DNA of 15,321 bases. Source: Teretinema sp964641135. Lineage in GTDB: Bacteria > Spirochaetota > Spirochaetia > Treponematales > Treponemataceae. The DNA lies in assembly GCA_964641135.1 (NCBI GenBank), contig CAZXJV010000068.1, positions 1 through 15,321 of the forward strand, read 5' to 3'. Position numbers and translations under genes: made by a program. Below, in pieces: positions 1-8,376 of the stretch (within the stretch, counting starts at the first letter, position 1; each line of letters opens with the position of its first letter). The notes below the pieces were generated by a model. It searched no databases, was not told where the DNA came from, and saw only the letters and a program-made list of their open reading frames with translations.

Positions 1-1044
1 GACTTCGTTTCGGCTGATGGCCGTATAAGTGAGCAGCAGGGCCGTTTTGTGATGATTCGGCGTATCGGCATGACAGCGCCGCCGGCCGAGACGATGCTCG
101 GACGTTACGGCCGTCCTCCTGCCGGAGGTATGCAGGGAGGAATGCGGTCCTTTACTGATAGACAAACGGGGATGATGTCCGGGCATGGAGGAATGCCGCG
201 CAGGGTTCCCGAGATGATGATGTCCCGGCCCTTCGTTTATCTGGATGTTGATCTGACTCCGCTTGTACGTGAAGGACAGATGGTTACGCTCGCCGCTGCC
301 GTGTTGCTTGCGCTGTTCGGGATCGGCGGTATCATCCTGCTGCGTTTGCTTGCACTTCTTGAAGAATACAGGAAACGCGAGATGGAGTCGGCCCATCTTG
401 TCCAGCTTGGCAGTGCAGCCCGCACACTGGCTCACGAAATTAAAAATCCGTTGGGGGTTATCACCATCCAGTGTGCAACCCTGCGCAGGCTTTGCCCTGA
501 GGACGTACGGGACGGCCTGGCGGTTATTGAAAATGAAACTCAGCGTCTTGCAACACTTGCCGACCGGGTACGTGATTACTTAAATGCTCCGGCAGAACCA
601 ACTCACCCGGTTTCAGCTGCCTGGTGTGCCGAATTGATTGTCTCCCGGTATGCCGGCCTGGTTCAGTCAGAATCAACACTGAAGCCTGAGATACCGATAA
701 TGATCGATCCGGACCGCTTTCTTCAGTTAATCGACAATCTGATCTCAAACGCACGCGATGCCTGTGCAGGTATGCCTGCTCCCGAAATCCGTTTTTCTGC
801 TTCCTCTGACAGGGATATGGTTATGTTTACTGTTTCCGATAACGGCGAAGGCGTACCGGCAGTTATTCGGGAGCGTCTGTTCGAACCTTTTGCAACGACT
901 AAAACACAGGGCACCGGAATAGGTCTTGCACTTGCACGCCGTATAGCCGAGGCTGCCGGAGGCTTCCTGCTTTGGTGCGATAATCCAGGCGGGGGCAGCA
1001 TCTTCACCCTGTCATTACCGGTCTATAAAGGAACCACTTCATGA
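1..1044 (+). CDS. Sensor histidine kinase, 5' end outside window
   Basis: Membrane-bound two-component sensor kinase; it autophosphorylates a histidine and should hand the phosphate to the regulator encoded immediately downstream. The frame is open from base 1, so the gene starts before the window; the GTG at 49 is only an internal codon. Seen in order: a Met/Gly-rich stretch (nt 130-222, eight Met in 31 residues), a transmembrane segment (about nt 280-360), a HisKA helix with the phospho-acceptor in LAHEIKNPLG (His codon at 433), then a HATPase_c domain with N-box LIDNLISNARDA, G1 DNGEGVP, F-box LFEPFATTK and G2 GTGIGLALA. The Met-rich part precedes the membrane segment, so it is probably in the periplasmic sensor region, assuming another membrane segment upstream. 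The stop overlaps the next start by 4 nt (ATGA, 1041-1044), which implies translational coupling. The signal sensed is unknown. Confidence 0.93.
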   Translation, partial: DFVSADGRISEQQGRFVMIRRIGMTAPPAETMLGRYGRPPAGGMQGGMRSFTDRQTGMMSGHGGMPRRVPEMMMSRPFVYLDVDLTPLVREGQMVTLAAAVLLALFGIGGIILLRLLALLEEYRKREMESAHLVQLGSAARTLAHEIKNPLGVITIQCATLRRLCPEDVRDGLAVIENETQRLATLADRVRDYLNAPAEPTHPVSAAWCAELIVSRYAGLVQSESTLKPEIPIMIDPDRFLQLIDNLISNARDACAGMPAPEIRFSASSDRDMVMFTVSDNGEGVPAVIRERLFEPFATTKTQGTGIGLALARRIAEAAGGFLLWCDNPGGGSIFTLSLPVYKGTTS

Positions 1045-2444
1045 CAGAAAAAAACATCCTTATTGTCGATGATGAACCGGCGTTGCGGTCTTCCTTGTCC
1101 CAGTACCTTGCTCTGGACGGGATGAAGTGTACCGGCGCGTCTGACGGGGCAGAAGCACTCGATCTTCTTTCATCGCGGATTTTTGATGCGATGATACTGG
1201 ACATTCGTATGCCGGAGATGAGCGGACTTGAGGTGTTGCGGAGGATGGCACAGGGTGGGCCGTTGCTTCCTGTCATTGTCATCAGTGCCCATGGTGGAAT
1301 TGAAGACGCCATCGAGGCTATGCGTCTTGGTGCATCGGATTATCTGGTTAAACCATTTGATCCCGCTGAACTGGTACTTCGCATTGAACGGAGTACAGAG
1401 TCTGCACGATTACTCCGCCGGGTTGAAGCCGGTATGCGTCCAACAAAAGACTCTCTCCTTGGAGAGGATCCTGCCATGAAAGACGTGCGCCGCCTGATTG
1501 ACCGTGCCGCTCCGACAGCGTCCACAATTCTGATCACCGGCGAGAGCGGGACCGGCAAGGAGGTTGTTGCACGGGAAATTCACCGCCTAAGCGGAAGGCA
1601 GGATGCTCCGTTCGTGCCTGTGAATGTCGGAGCGCTTCCTGAAACGCTGCTTGAAAGCGAATTGTTCGGATATGAAAAGGGGGCGTTCACCGGTGCCTTT
1701 GCGAGGAAGGCCGGTCTTTTTGAGCTTGCAGCCGGCGGATCTCTTTTCCTTGATGAGATTGGTGAGATGCCTCCTTCCATGCAGGTGAAGCTTCTACGTG
1801 TTTTACAGGAACGGGCGGTGCAAAGGGTAGGCGGGGGGATGCCCATACCGGTGGATGTACGGATTATTGCTGCCACAAACCGTGACCTTGAAGAGGCTGT
1901 CCGGACTGGCGCCTTTCGGGAAGATCTGTATTACCGGCTCAATGTTATCCATCTGCGGGTTCCTCCTTTGCGTGATCGCCCTGCTGATATTGCGGTTCTG
2001 GCTGGACGGTTTGCAGCCCGTTTTGCTGCCGAGACCGGTCGCCCGGTACAGGGTATATCCCCCGAAGCGCTGCAGATGCTTGGCAGCTATTCATTTCCCG
2101 GTAATGTCCGCGAACTGGAGAATGCCGTGGAGCGTGCCGTTATACTATCAGAATCCGCGGTGCTTCGTCCGGACGACTTTATGCTGGGGCGGCAGGGTGT
2201 TGTTGACTCATCTGTGAAATCGTTCGCAATTGCTGATTACTCAACGCAGTCATCCAGCGATGAACAGTCATTAGAGTTCTTGTTGAGGCATGACGAGTTT
2301 CCGACTCTTCGCGAGTTGGAGCAGCGTGTGATCCTGCGGTCCCTGGAGCATAATAACGGGCACCGGGAGCGAACCGCGGAGGAGCTGGGTATCAGCAGAC
2401 GAACACTGCTTAACAAAATACGGGAATACGGTCTTTCCCTTTGA
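1041..2444 (+). CDS. Sigma54-dependent response regulator, NtrC/AtoC family
   Basis: A 467-residue cytoplasmic transcription activator of normal family length. The receiver domain (about 1-120) has the acidic pair D10/D11, phospho-acceptor D54 in MILDIRMPEMSG, S82 and K104. The central AAA+ domain (about 140-370) has Walker A GESGTGKE (167-174), the sigma54-contacting GAFTGA loop (214-219), Walker B GGSLFLDEIGEM (232-243) and the R-finger region RIIAATNRDLEE. A Fis-type helix-turn-helix ends the protein (about 425-465, TAEELGISRRTLLNKI). GAFTGA is intact, so it should be a real sigma54 activator rather than a sigma70-type derivative. It overlaps the kinase gene by 4 nt and is its obvious partner. 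No convincing -24/-12 sigma54 promoter was seen in this window, so its targets are probably elsewhere. Confidence 0.96.
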   Translation: MTEKNILIVDDEPALRSSLSQYLALDGMKCTGASDGAEALDLLSSRIFDAMILDIRMPEMSGLEVLRRMAQGGPLLPVIVISAHGGIEDAIEAMRLGASDYLVKPFDPAELVLRIERSTESARLLRRVEAGMRPTKDSLLGEDPAMKDVRRLIDRAAPTASTILITGESGTGKEVVAREIHRLSGRQDAPFVPVNVGALPETLLESELFGYEKGAFTGAFARKAGLFELAAGGSLFLDEIGEMPPSMQVKLLRVLQERAVQRVGGGMPIPVDVRIIAATNRDLEEAVRTGAFREDLYYRLNVIHLRVPPLRDRPADIAVLAGRFAARFAAETGRPVQGISPEALQMLGSYSFPGNVRELENAVERAVILSESAVLRPDDFMLGRQGVVDSSVKSFAIADYSTQSSSDEQSLEFLLRHDEFPTLRELEQRVILRSLEHNNGHRERTAEELGISRRTLLNKIREYGLSL

Positions 2445-2476
2445 TGATTTTTCGTGCTTTTTTTCCCGGGTAGATT

Positions 2477-2482
2477 TACAAT
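2477..2482 (+). promoter_or_regulatory. Possible -10 box for a leaderless transcript
   Basis: TACAAT matches a sigma70 -10 box at 5 of 6 positions and ends 6 nt before the ATG at 2489. If used, transcription would begin at or next to the start codon. This would fit the missing Shine-Dalgarno, but no good -35 box is visible about 17 nt upstream, so the call is weak. Confidence 0.25.
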
Positions 2483-2488
2483 TACAGC

Positions 2489-4024
2489 ATGAACAACAAG
2501 ATGCTGTACGGGAACCGTATCCCCGATGCCATTGTGCGCAAGGCTGATAAGCGTTTCAGACACTATGCAAAGAAGTTTGATTTTGATCCTGCCTGCCATC
2601 CTGCGCTGGGCTGTATCGGAGAAGGCTTCGGATATGATGATTTCGGAATCATGACGGTACGTGACCGTGCACAGTGTGAGCAGGAACTTGCAGATTTTGA
2701 CCGCGAACGCGGGATTATGCTGGGGACTATACGCATGGGCTTTGGCCACTCCCGGATGGCAATAGCACTTGCTTCCGCCGCCCATTCAATGGGCTTGATT
2801 CCCTACTGGATGGATCTGATGTCCTTTCCGGATACGGCTTCCAGCAAGACAATCAAGCATCTGGAGGACCTGTATAATCTTGGGTCCCGTATCTCGCAGC
2901 GTTCAAAACTTTTTAACAAATATATATGGGAGTATGTCACTGACGACGCTGCCCGCAAGCTTTCGTTTTCGGTAGAGGAGCGTTCGCTTGCCCGGATACA
3001 TGTGCCCCTCTATCATGATATCCCGCACGATATGCCGTTCTTTTCGACGCATCCCTGGACCGGTCATGCTGCAGTTGAAGCCGGAATGGAAAATGTAATA
3101 ACAATCATTCCGGATAACTTTCCCCTTGCTTTTCATGTTGTGGAAGGCAGTACTCATGTTGTTCAGTCTCCCTCGGCGTATATGGGGTACCGCACCTTTC
3201 ATTCCATGGGGACCGGATTGCGCCTGGAGCATACGATGCCCGGTTCGGCAATCGAGATGGTCGGGCACTATATTGACCATGAGATTGTTGCTGGTATTGA
3301 AGAAGACTGTGCAGCCCGTATTGAACGTTTGCGCAGCGGAAAAACACGCCGCTTCCTTTTGACCATGGGCGGTGCCGGTGCACAGGTCCTCCGCTTTGCA
3401 GATATTGCACGTAAACTCAAAGAAGCTATTACCGATAAAAAGGTCTCGCTTTTTATAAATATGGGCGATCACAAGGGGCGCTGGGCTGACCTTGAGGCAT
3501 TGTTGCTGGCTGACGGAATCAGCTGGACCATGCATTCGGACTGGGCGGAAACCCGCGCCTTTATATCAGAGGCCGCACAGGGTGATGTAAGCGGTGTTCA
3601 TGTGTTTTTACATGATATCTTTTATTGCGCAGTGTATGCAACAAACCTGCTCATGCGAATTTCCGACGTAATGATAACCAAACCAAGCGAGCTGTCCTTT
3701 TATCCGGTTCCAAAGCTTTTCATTCAGCGGGTAGGTCGGCATGAGGCCTGGGGGGCTATCCGCGGGGCCGAGATTGGGGACGGCACCATCGAAACCGCTT
3801 CTGTGACCGGTTTGCACCGGATACTGAAACTGCTGATTGAAGATGCTGATCTGCTTGAGCTGTACTGCAAACAGATTCTTCAGAACAAACGAAACGGTGT
3901 TTACGACGGGGCTTATAATGCCATTAAACTTGCATTGAAGCGTAAAAAAAAAGGTTTGACAGAATTCTGCCGGCAGGCTGCTGACATGCATCGAGTTTGT
4001 CAGCATCCTGCTAGGGTACCGTGA
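2489..4024 (+). CDS. Putative GT-B-fold glycosyltransferase (MurG/MGDG-synthase-like)
   Basis: A 511-residue soluble-looking protein. I do not recognise a named family, but three signals point to a two-Rossmann GT-B glycosyltransferase. First, a GxGHxxxA-type loop, IRMGFGHSRMAIALA (about 81-95), of the kind found in MurG and monoglycosyl-diacylglycerol synthases. Second, a mid-protein Gly-rich strand-turn, LLTMGGAGAQ (about 290-299), where the second Rossmann domain would begin. Third, ISDVMITKPSELSFYP (about 391-406), like the MITKPGG nucleotide-sugar motif. A role in glycolipid or envelope glycan synthesis is inference. The gene begins 44 nt after the response regulator. The ATG lacks a clear Shine-Dalgarno; a second in-frame ATG lies at 2501. 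The 3' end overlaps the convergent CBM48 gene by 14 nt. A spirochaete-specific protein of unknown activity is the main alternative. Confidence 0.8.
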   Translation: MNNKMLYGNRIPDAIVRKADKRFRHYAKKFDFDPACHPALGCIGEGFGYDDFGIMTVRDRAQCEQELADFDRERGIMLGTIRMGFGHSRMAIALASAAHSMGLIPYWMDLMSFPDTASSKTIKHLEDLYNLGSRISQRSKLFNKYIWEYVTDDAARKLSFSVEERSLARIHVPLYHDIPHDMPFFSTHPWTGHAAVEAGMENVITIIPDNFPLAFHVVEGSTHVVQSPSAYMGYRTFHSMGTGLRLEHTMPGSAIEMVGHYIDHEIVAGIEEDCAARIERLRSGKTRRFLLTMGGAGAQVLRFADIARKLKEAITDKKVSLFINMGDHKGRWADLEALLLADGISWTMHSDWAETRAFISEAAQGDVSGVHVFLHDIFYCAVYATNLLMRISDVMITKPSELSFYPVPKLFIQRVGRHEAWGAIRGAEIGDGTIETASVTGLHRILKLLIEDADLLELYCKQILQNKRNGVYDGAYNAIKLALKRKKKGLTEFCRQAADMHRVCQHPARVP

Positions 4025-4733
4025 TTATCGATGCAACCCGGCCGTCGCGGGTGTATACCCTGTTGTGGTTAGTCAGATCCGGTACCTGACTGGAGCCTTC
4101 GAAAAACGCGTACTGCCACGTGCCGCGCGGCAAAGCCATGGTGAGTTCGTAGCGTCCTTGAGCGACCTCAATCATCTCATACATGAAGGGGTCCCAATTA
4201 TTGAAATTGCCGGCAAGGCGGATGATTCTGCCGCTGGCGCCTTCGTAACGGAAGGTTACCGGCCCCGAGGTTGTATCTGTTTCAAAGGTTTTCCAGTATT
4301 CAACGTTCAGAACCGAAAGATTCATTCCCGAACGGTAGTCGTAGACTGTTGAGGGATTGAGCGGGTCGACCGTCCACAGACCATCGATTACCATGCGGTA
4401 GCGAATCTCCGTCATTCCTTGGGGAACTTCCCCAATCCAGAATAAAACCTGTTCCCGCAGGGTTCCGCTTTCATCACGCTGTGGCTGGCCTGAAAGGTCG
4501 CGCCGCACCAATCGTTGAAATGAATGGATTTTTCTGTAGTCTTCGTGTTCAAATGCGATTCCCACATGGCGGGCAGTACCCGGGGCGGTAAAGACCATGA
4601 TGCGATTATTGACGCTCGGCGGTACCGGGCGTGTAATGGCGGTTGCCAGTGCATGGTAGGCTATTGGCTCGACAGCCGGAGCAACGGCAAGGAGCGAGAT
4701 ACCGAATGCGAGCAGGGGTAACAGTCGTTTCAT
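4011..4733 (-). CDS. Secreted protein with two CBM48/AMPK-type glycogen-binding-like domains
   Basis: A 240-residue exported protein. The N-terminus, MKRLLPLLAFGISLLAVAPA, is a signal peptide (K/R start, hydrophobic core, AxA-like end), so the product should act in the periplasm or at the outer membrane. Two early-set (E-set) carbohydrate-binding units follow. The first spans about 41-145 and carries YRMVIDGLWTVDPLNPS, the typical D-G-x-W-x-x-D-P-x-N pattern. The second spans about 158-238 and carries RLAGNFNNWDPF and GRYELTMALPRGTWQYAFF, the hallmark of AMPK/isoamylase N-terminal CBM48. No catalytic domain is present, so it is a binding or structural protein; whether the ligand is an alpha-glucan is inference. 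The start has AGAAG a few bases upstream on its strand. It diverges from flcA and its 3' end overlaps the glycosyltransferase-like gene by 14 nt. Confidence 0.87.
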   Translation of the reverse strand: MKRLLPLLAFGISLLAVAPAVEPIAYHALATAITRPVPPSVNNRIMVFTAPGTARHVGIAFEHEDYRKIHSFQRLVRRDLSGQPQRDESGTLREQVLFWIGEVPQGMTEIRYRMVIDGLWTVDPLNPSTVYDYRSGMNLSVLNVEYWKTFETDTTSGPVTFRYEGASGRIIRLAGNFNNWDPFMYEMIEVAQGRYELTMALPRGTWQYAFFEGSSQVPDLTNHNRVYTRDGRVASIITVP

Positions 4734-4899
4734 AATCTTCTTTACAATTGTCGGAAAATCCTTCAGAATCTTTAGAAACCTTCGCCGGAACCGTTTTTTG
4801 CCATTCTTTCGGCAATAAACGCAGAAACAGGCTGCTGACAGACATACAGTTTATCAGATCACTGTTAAGACGGCCTGTTTTTTCTCCGAACATATACGC

Positions 4900-4906
4900 A
4901 GGAAAG
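4900..4906 (+). promoter_or_regulatory. Ribosome binding site that sets the flcA start
   Basis: AGGAAAG lies just before the ATG at 4910. The longer in-frame reading that begins at TTG 4748 has no comparable site and adds 54 residues of Arg/Lys-rich sequence unlike the acidic protein that follows. The ATG at 4910 is therefore preferred. Confidence 0.7.
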
Positions 4907-4909
4907 AAG

Positions 4910-7900
4910 ATGCCGGGAATCAAGGAACTGACAGCATTCAGAAACGAACTCGCCAAACTTGGAAATGAACCGGCTATTACGGAGGAACGGGGTGAGGTCT
5001 ATGATCCGCTTCCGATGCCCACCGAGGTAAGCCTGGGTGACTCCGGCATAAATGTAGATGATCTTTTATCTTCAATTGATAACTCTGACTTGCCACCCGA
5101 GGTTCAGGATGTCTTATCCCCTGTTGATGATACACAGCCGGACATGTCTGCTTTTGAATCCCTTCTTGATGATCTGCCTCTAGAGCCCTTACCCGAATCA
5201 GCAGGTACGGACGATGGTTCCGACGCATTTGAGCTGAGCGGGCAGGGAAGCGGCGGAGATGACCTTGCCTTTGACCTGCCCGATCTTGGCGGGTCTGACC
5301 TGGAACTTCCAGAAGCTGTTGATAAGCTTTCTGATGCGGAGGAGCTCTCTGATGCCGAGGAGCTCTCTGATGCCGAGATCGCAGGTGAGTCGCCTGCCTT
5401 TGATCTACCCGATCCTGGCGGAACGGATTTTGATCTTCCTGAAACAGGGGAAGCTGCCGGTGACCTCCCAGATGCCGATGGGGCTGATGAGTTTGAATTA
5501 CCGGAAAGCGCAGCTGATGCTGAAGAACTTGCTGACACAGGTCTCGACGGCGGGGATGCTGCCTTTAATCTTCCAGACCTTGGTGACTCGTTCAGTATGC
5601 CGGATTTTGGCGGAGACAGCGGATTTTCAATGCCGAGGGAATCAGCTGGTGCGGATGAAGATTCGTTTGCTGTTCCTTCAGACCTGCTTTCCGGTTTTGG
5701 CGATGAGATACTCTCGGAGCGGGAAAATGCAGGCGGTGTTGAATCTTCAGATTATGATCCCGGAGCATTTTCGTTTGATTCTGTTGATGAACCTGAAAGC
5801 CTTGATTCATTGATCCCGGATGATGCTGGTGCTGTATCTGACATATCGGATATACCTGACATACCTGATATTTCCGATGTGATGTCTACCTTCATGGGGC
5901 AGAACGAAGATTTGCCCGACATGGGATCCAGCGGTTTCGGTGAAGTTGCAGATTTTACAATTCCGGGAATGGAGGATGCTGAAAGCGGATTTGGCGCTCC
6001 GCCGCCGGCAGCCTCCAATGTAGATACACTTCCGTCTTCCGGCATTCCGTCAAGTCCGTTCGGAGATGATTTTGCCGATTTTAGCGTGCCCGATGATCTC
6101 CCTGTTTCCGAGCCTGAAGCTGTAGAGTCGTCCGAACCTGATGGTTTTGACGGTTTCAGCCTTGATGATGATTTCTTGAAAGGCTCAGGTGAGGATGATG
6201 ACTTTCATATTCCCGGTTTCTCAGATTTTACCTCTGATTCAGGCAAAAAGAATTTTGCTGAATTTGCGGCAGGTTTCGGAAAAAGCGGAAAGAAAGAAGT
6301 ACCTCTCACCATTTCTGATGACGATTTCCGGTTCTTTCTGAATACTGTTGCTTCTTATCCTTTAAATCTTCGTCTTGCAATAGAAGAATTTATTGCAGGT
6401 GAGGACGGGTCGGAACATCAGAAGATGGATCTGGTCCATAAGATCGTTACCAAAACACCAATTCGAAAGGTAGCCTCTGTCGTCAGTTCCCTGATAGACA
6501 GGCATATAGAAATTCCTCATGATTATGAAAAACGGAACGCTGTTGATTGGGAAAAAGAGAAGTCCTCATTAAAATATGTTTTTTTCAACCGTATATTGCC
6601 GGCTGCTATCATATTTACAATTGTTGCATTGTTGACTGCGAGTACGCTCTTTCTGTCCTACCAGTTTATTTACCGGCCGCTTGATGCCCAGCGATTATAT
6701 CGAAAAGGATATGTCGCAATAAATGAAGGCCGGTATTCCCAGGCTGTAAACCATTTTGATGATGCAGTCAAGCAATGGGAGATGAAGGGGTGGTACTTCC
6801 GTTATGCGCGGGCCCTGCGTGAACAGAAACAATTTATTCTTGCGGAGCAGTTTTATCTTGCTATCTTGAACCGGTATCGACATGACCGCCGTGCTGGTCT
6901 TGAGTATGCCGGAATGCTTCGAACTGAGCTTCGGAATTATGAAAAAGCAGAAATGGTGCTGCGCCGGAGGGTTCTCGACCATCATGTTAATGATCGTGAA
7001 GCTTTGTTGCTGTTGGGTGATACCTATCTTGATTGGGCGGAGGAAGATCCGTCAAAATTCGAAGCAGCACGTCAGGTGTATGCAACCTTGCTCGAGTTGT
7101 ATGGTACAAGAGATGAATTCCTTGCACGAATGATGCGGTATTTTATCCGTACCGATCAGCTTGTGGAGGTGCTTCCCTTAAAAGAGCATTTTACTACCGG
7201 TAAAGGGAAGAACCGCCTGGAGGCCGAAGATCTGATAGAACTGAGCGGTTATCTGCTTGTAAAGCGGTATCAGCCTACTGCCCGTGATCCGGAGTATCTG
7301 CGTGCACAGATCCATGACCTGCGCAGACTTCTTGAAAGTGCTTTAACAGCCGATCCGGAAAGTCCTGAAGCTCATTATAATATGGGCAGGTTCTTTATCT
7401 TTAATTATATGCCCGACAGGGCCATACGTGCGCTGACAGAGGCTTTGTATCGTTTTGAAACAGCGTCATATATGACACCAAAACGGGTTCTTCGCAATGT
7501 CGATACCTATCGTCTGCTTGGCAATCTTCGTGCCGACGAGATTGAATTCCTTTCTGCCGAATCCCTGTATTCAGAAGGCATTGCATTGTATCAGCAGCAC
7601 CGGGCAAACAGAACGGTTCAACAGGATCCCCTCGTCGGGCAGCTGTACGCTTCATTGGCGGATATTCACTATTTTGTTTCCAATGATCTGGCTGCAGCTC
7701 AGACTAATTATGAACGGTCCATTGCAGAGCTTAATGACACACCCTCTATCCGTTACCGGATCGGATATATTCAGTATCAGAACAGAGATTTTGAATCTGC
7801 TATGTCATCGATGATTCTGGCTCATGCAGGAGTACCCGAGGACCGCAACCTTTTATTCGGTTTGGCTAATGCATTATTTCGCAGAGGGAATTATTTCGCC

Positions 7901-8299
7901 GCTCAGGGCTACTATGAACGTCTAGTCGCAATGCTTGAAGCTGAACGTATCCGTAAGGGTGTTTTGTTTCCGCAATTCAGGACAGAGCATGGCGAGTTTG
8001 TGGAAATGTATATGAAAACGGGCAATAATCTCGGTGTAACCCTTAACAGACTGGCTGGACGCACCGGTGATCCTTCCCGCAATTCACGTGCCATGGCTCT
8101 TCTGGCCGAATCAACCAGGGCCTGGGATGCCTTGACCCGCAATCAGGAAACCATGATTCGTGCAACCGGAACAAACCTGGCTTATTTGAATATACAGAAT
8201 ATAACTGTGTCAAATCCGGTCTTTGTTCCGGAGATTTATTCAGATATTCCAAAAACCCTGGAAAACGAACGGGTTTTACGCCAGCGCATTGACCGGTAA
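4910..8299 (+). CDS. flcA: Periplasmic flagellar collar protein FlcA-like TPR protein
   Basis: A 1129-residue single-span membrane protein. In Borrelia FlcA (BB0326) is needed for the periplasmic collar around the flagellar motor and for stator assembly; the assignment here rests on architecture and is not a computed match. In order: a short N-terminus, MPGIKELTAFRNELAKLGNE; a very acidic, Pro/Gly/Ser-rich region (about 25-445) with repeated AFDLPDLGGSD-like motifs at nt 5265, 5395 and 5562; a small helical domain beginning DDDFRFFLNTVASYP (about 470-540); a transmembrane helix (about 560-585, PAAIIFTIVALLTAST); then about 540 residues of TPR-like helices starting LYRKGYVAINEGRYSQAVNHF (about 595). 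Predicted topology is N-terminus in the cytoplasm and TPRs in the periplasm. The start is ATG 4910 with AGGAAAG upstream. An 18-bp unit is repeated three times at 5327-5380. The tRNA-Val locus follows. Confidence 0.85.
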   Translation: MPGIKELTAFRNELAKLGNEPAITEERGEVYDPLPMPTEVSLGDSGINVDDLLSSIDNSDLPPEVQDVLSPVDDTQPDMSAFESLLDDLPLEPLPESAGTDDGSDAFELSGQGSGGDDLAFDLPDLGGSDLELPEAVDKLSDAEELSDAEELSDAEIAGESPAFDLPDPGGTDFDLPETGEAAGDLPDADGADEFELPESAADAEELADTGLDGGDAAFNLPDLGDSFSMPDFGGDSGFSMPRESAGADEDSFAVPSDLLSGFGDEILSERENAGGVESSDYDPGAFSFDSVDEPESLDSLIPDDAGAVSDISDIPDIPDISDVMSTFMGQNEDLPDMGSSGFGEVADFTIPGMEDAESGFGAPPPAASNVDTLPSSGIPSSPFGDDFADFSVPDDLPVSEPEAVESSEPDGFDGFSLDDDFLKGSGEDDDFHIPGFSDFTSDSGKKNFAEFAAGFGKSGKKEVPLTISDDDFRFFLNTVASYPLNLRLAIEEFIAGEDGSEHQKMDLVHKIVTKTPIRKVASVVSSLIDRHIEIPHDYEKRNAVDWEKEKSSLKYVFFNRILPAAIIFTIVALLTASTLFLSYQFIYRPLDAQRLYRKGYVAINEGRYSQAVNHFDDAVKQWEMKGWYFRYARALREQKQFILAEQFYLAILNRYRHDRRAGLEYAGMLRTELRNYEKAEMVLRRRVLDHHVNDREALLLLGDTYLDWAEEDPSKFEAARQVYATLLELYGTRDEFLARMMRYFIRTDQLVEVLPLKEHFTTGKGKNRLEAEDLIELSGYLLVKRYQPTARDPEYLRAQIHDLRRLLESALTADPESPEAHYNMGRFFIFNYMPDRAIRALTEALYRFETASYMTPKRVLRNVDTYRLLGNLRADEIEFLSAESLYSEGIALYQQHRANRTVQQDPLVGQLYASLADIHYFVSNDLAAAQTNYERSIAELNDTPSIRYRIGYIQYQNRDFESAMSSMILAHAGVPEDRNLLFGLANALFRRGNYFAAQGYYERLVAMLEAERIRKGVLFPQFRTEHGEFVEMYMKTGNNLGVTLNRLAGRTGDPSRNSRAMALLAESTRAWDALTRNQETMIRATGTNLAYLNIQNITVSNPVFVPEIYSDIPKTLENERVLRQRIDR
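5327..5380 (+). repeat. Three tandem 18-bp units inside flcA
   Basis: Three consecutive in-frame 18-bp units start at 5327, 5345 and 5363. The second reads CTCTCTGATGCCGAGGAG; the first has two or three changes and the third differs at its end. They encode LSDAEE, LSDAEE and LSDAEI within the acidic region. A multiple of three keeps the frame, so copy number could vary without breaking the protein. Confidence 0.9.
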
Positions 8300-8311
8300 C
8301 CCCGGTGCCCC

Positions 8312-8340
8312 TTGAAAAACAGTTTTGGTCATGCTACTAT
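8312..8340 (+). promoter_or_regulatory. Probable sigma70 promoter of the tRNA-Val locus
   Basis: TTGAAA (8312-8317), a 17-nt spacer and TACTAT (8335-8340) lie 13 nt after the flcA stop. Expected start is near 8347. It is the only good promoter seen before the tRNA; the repeated left arms keep a TTGAAA-like segment but lack a -10 box at the right distance. A transcript from here must cross both 137-bp repeats, about 315 nt, to reach the tRNA. Confidence 0.5.
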
Positions 8341-8376
8341 TTTCTTCGTCAGATATAGCATTGATCGTCTGTTCAA

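Noticed and set aside
4748..4909. TTG start at 4748 giving a 54-residue longer FlcA-like protein
   Set aside because: No ribosome site, composition unlike the following protein, and a well-placed AGGAAAG before ATG 4910.
4734..4909. Sigma28 (FliA) type promoter before flcA (GGCAATAA near 4811)
   Set aside because: No matching TAAA-type -35 element at the right distance.
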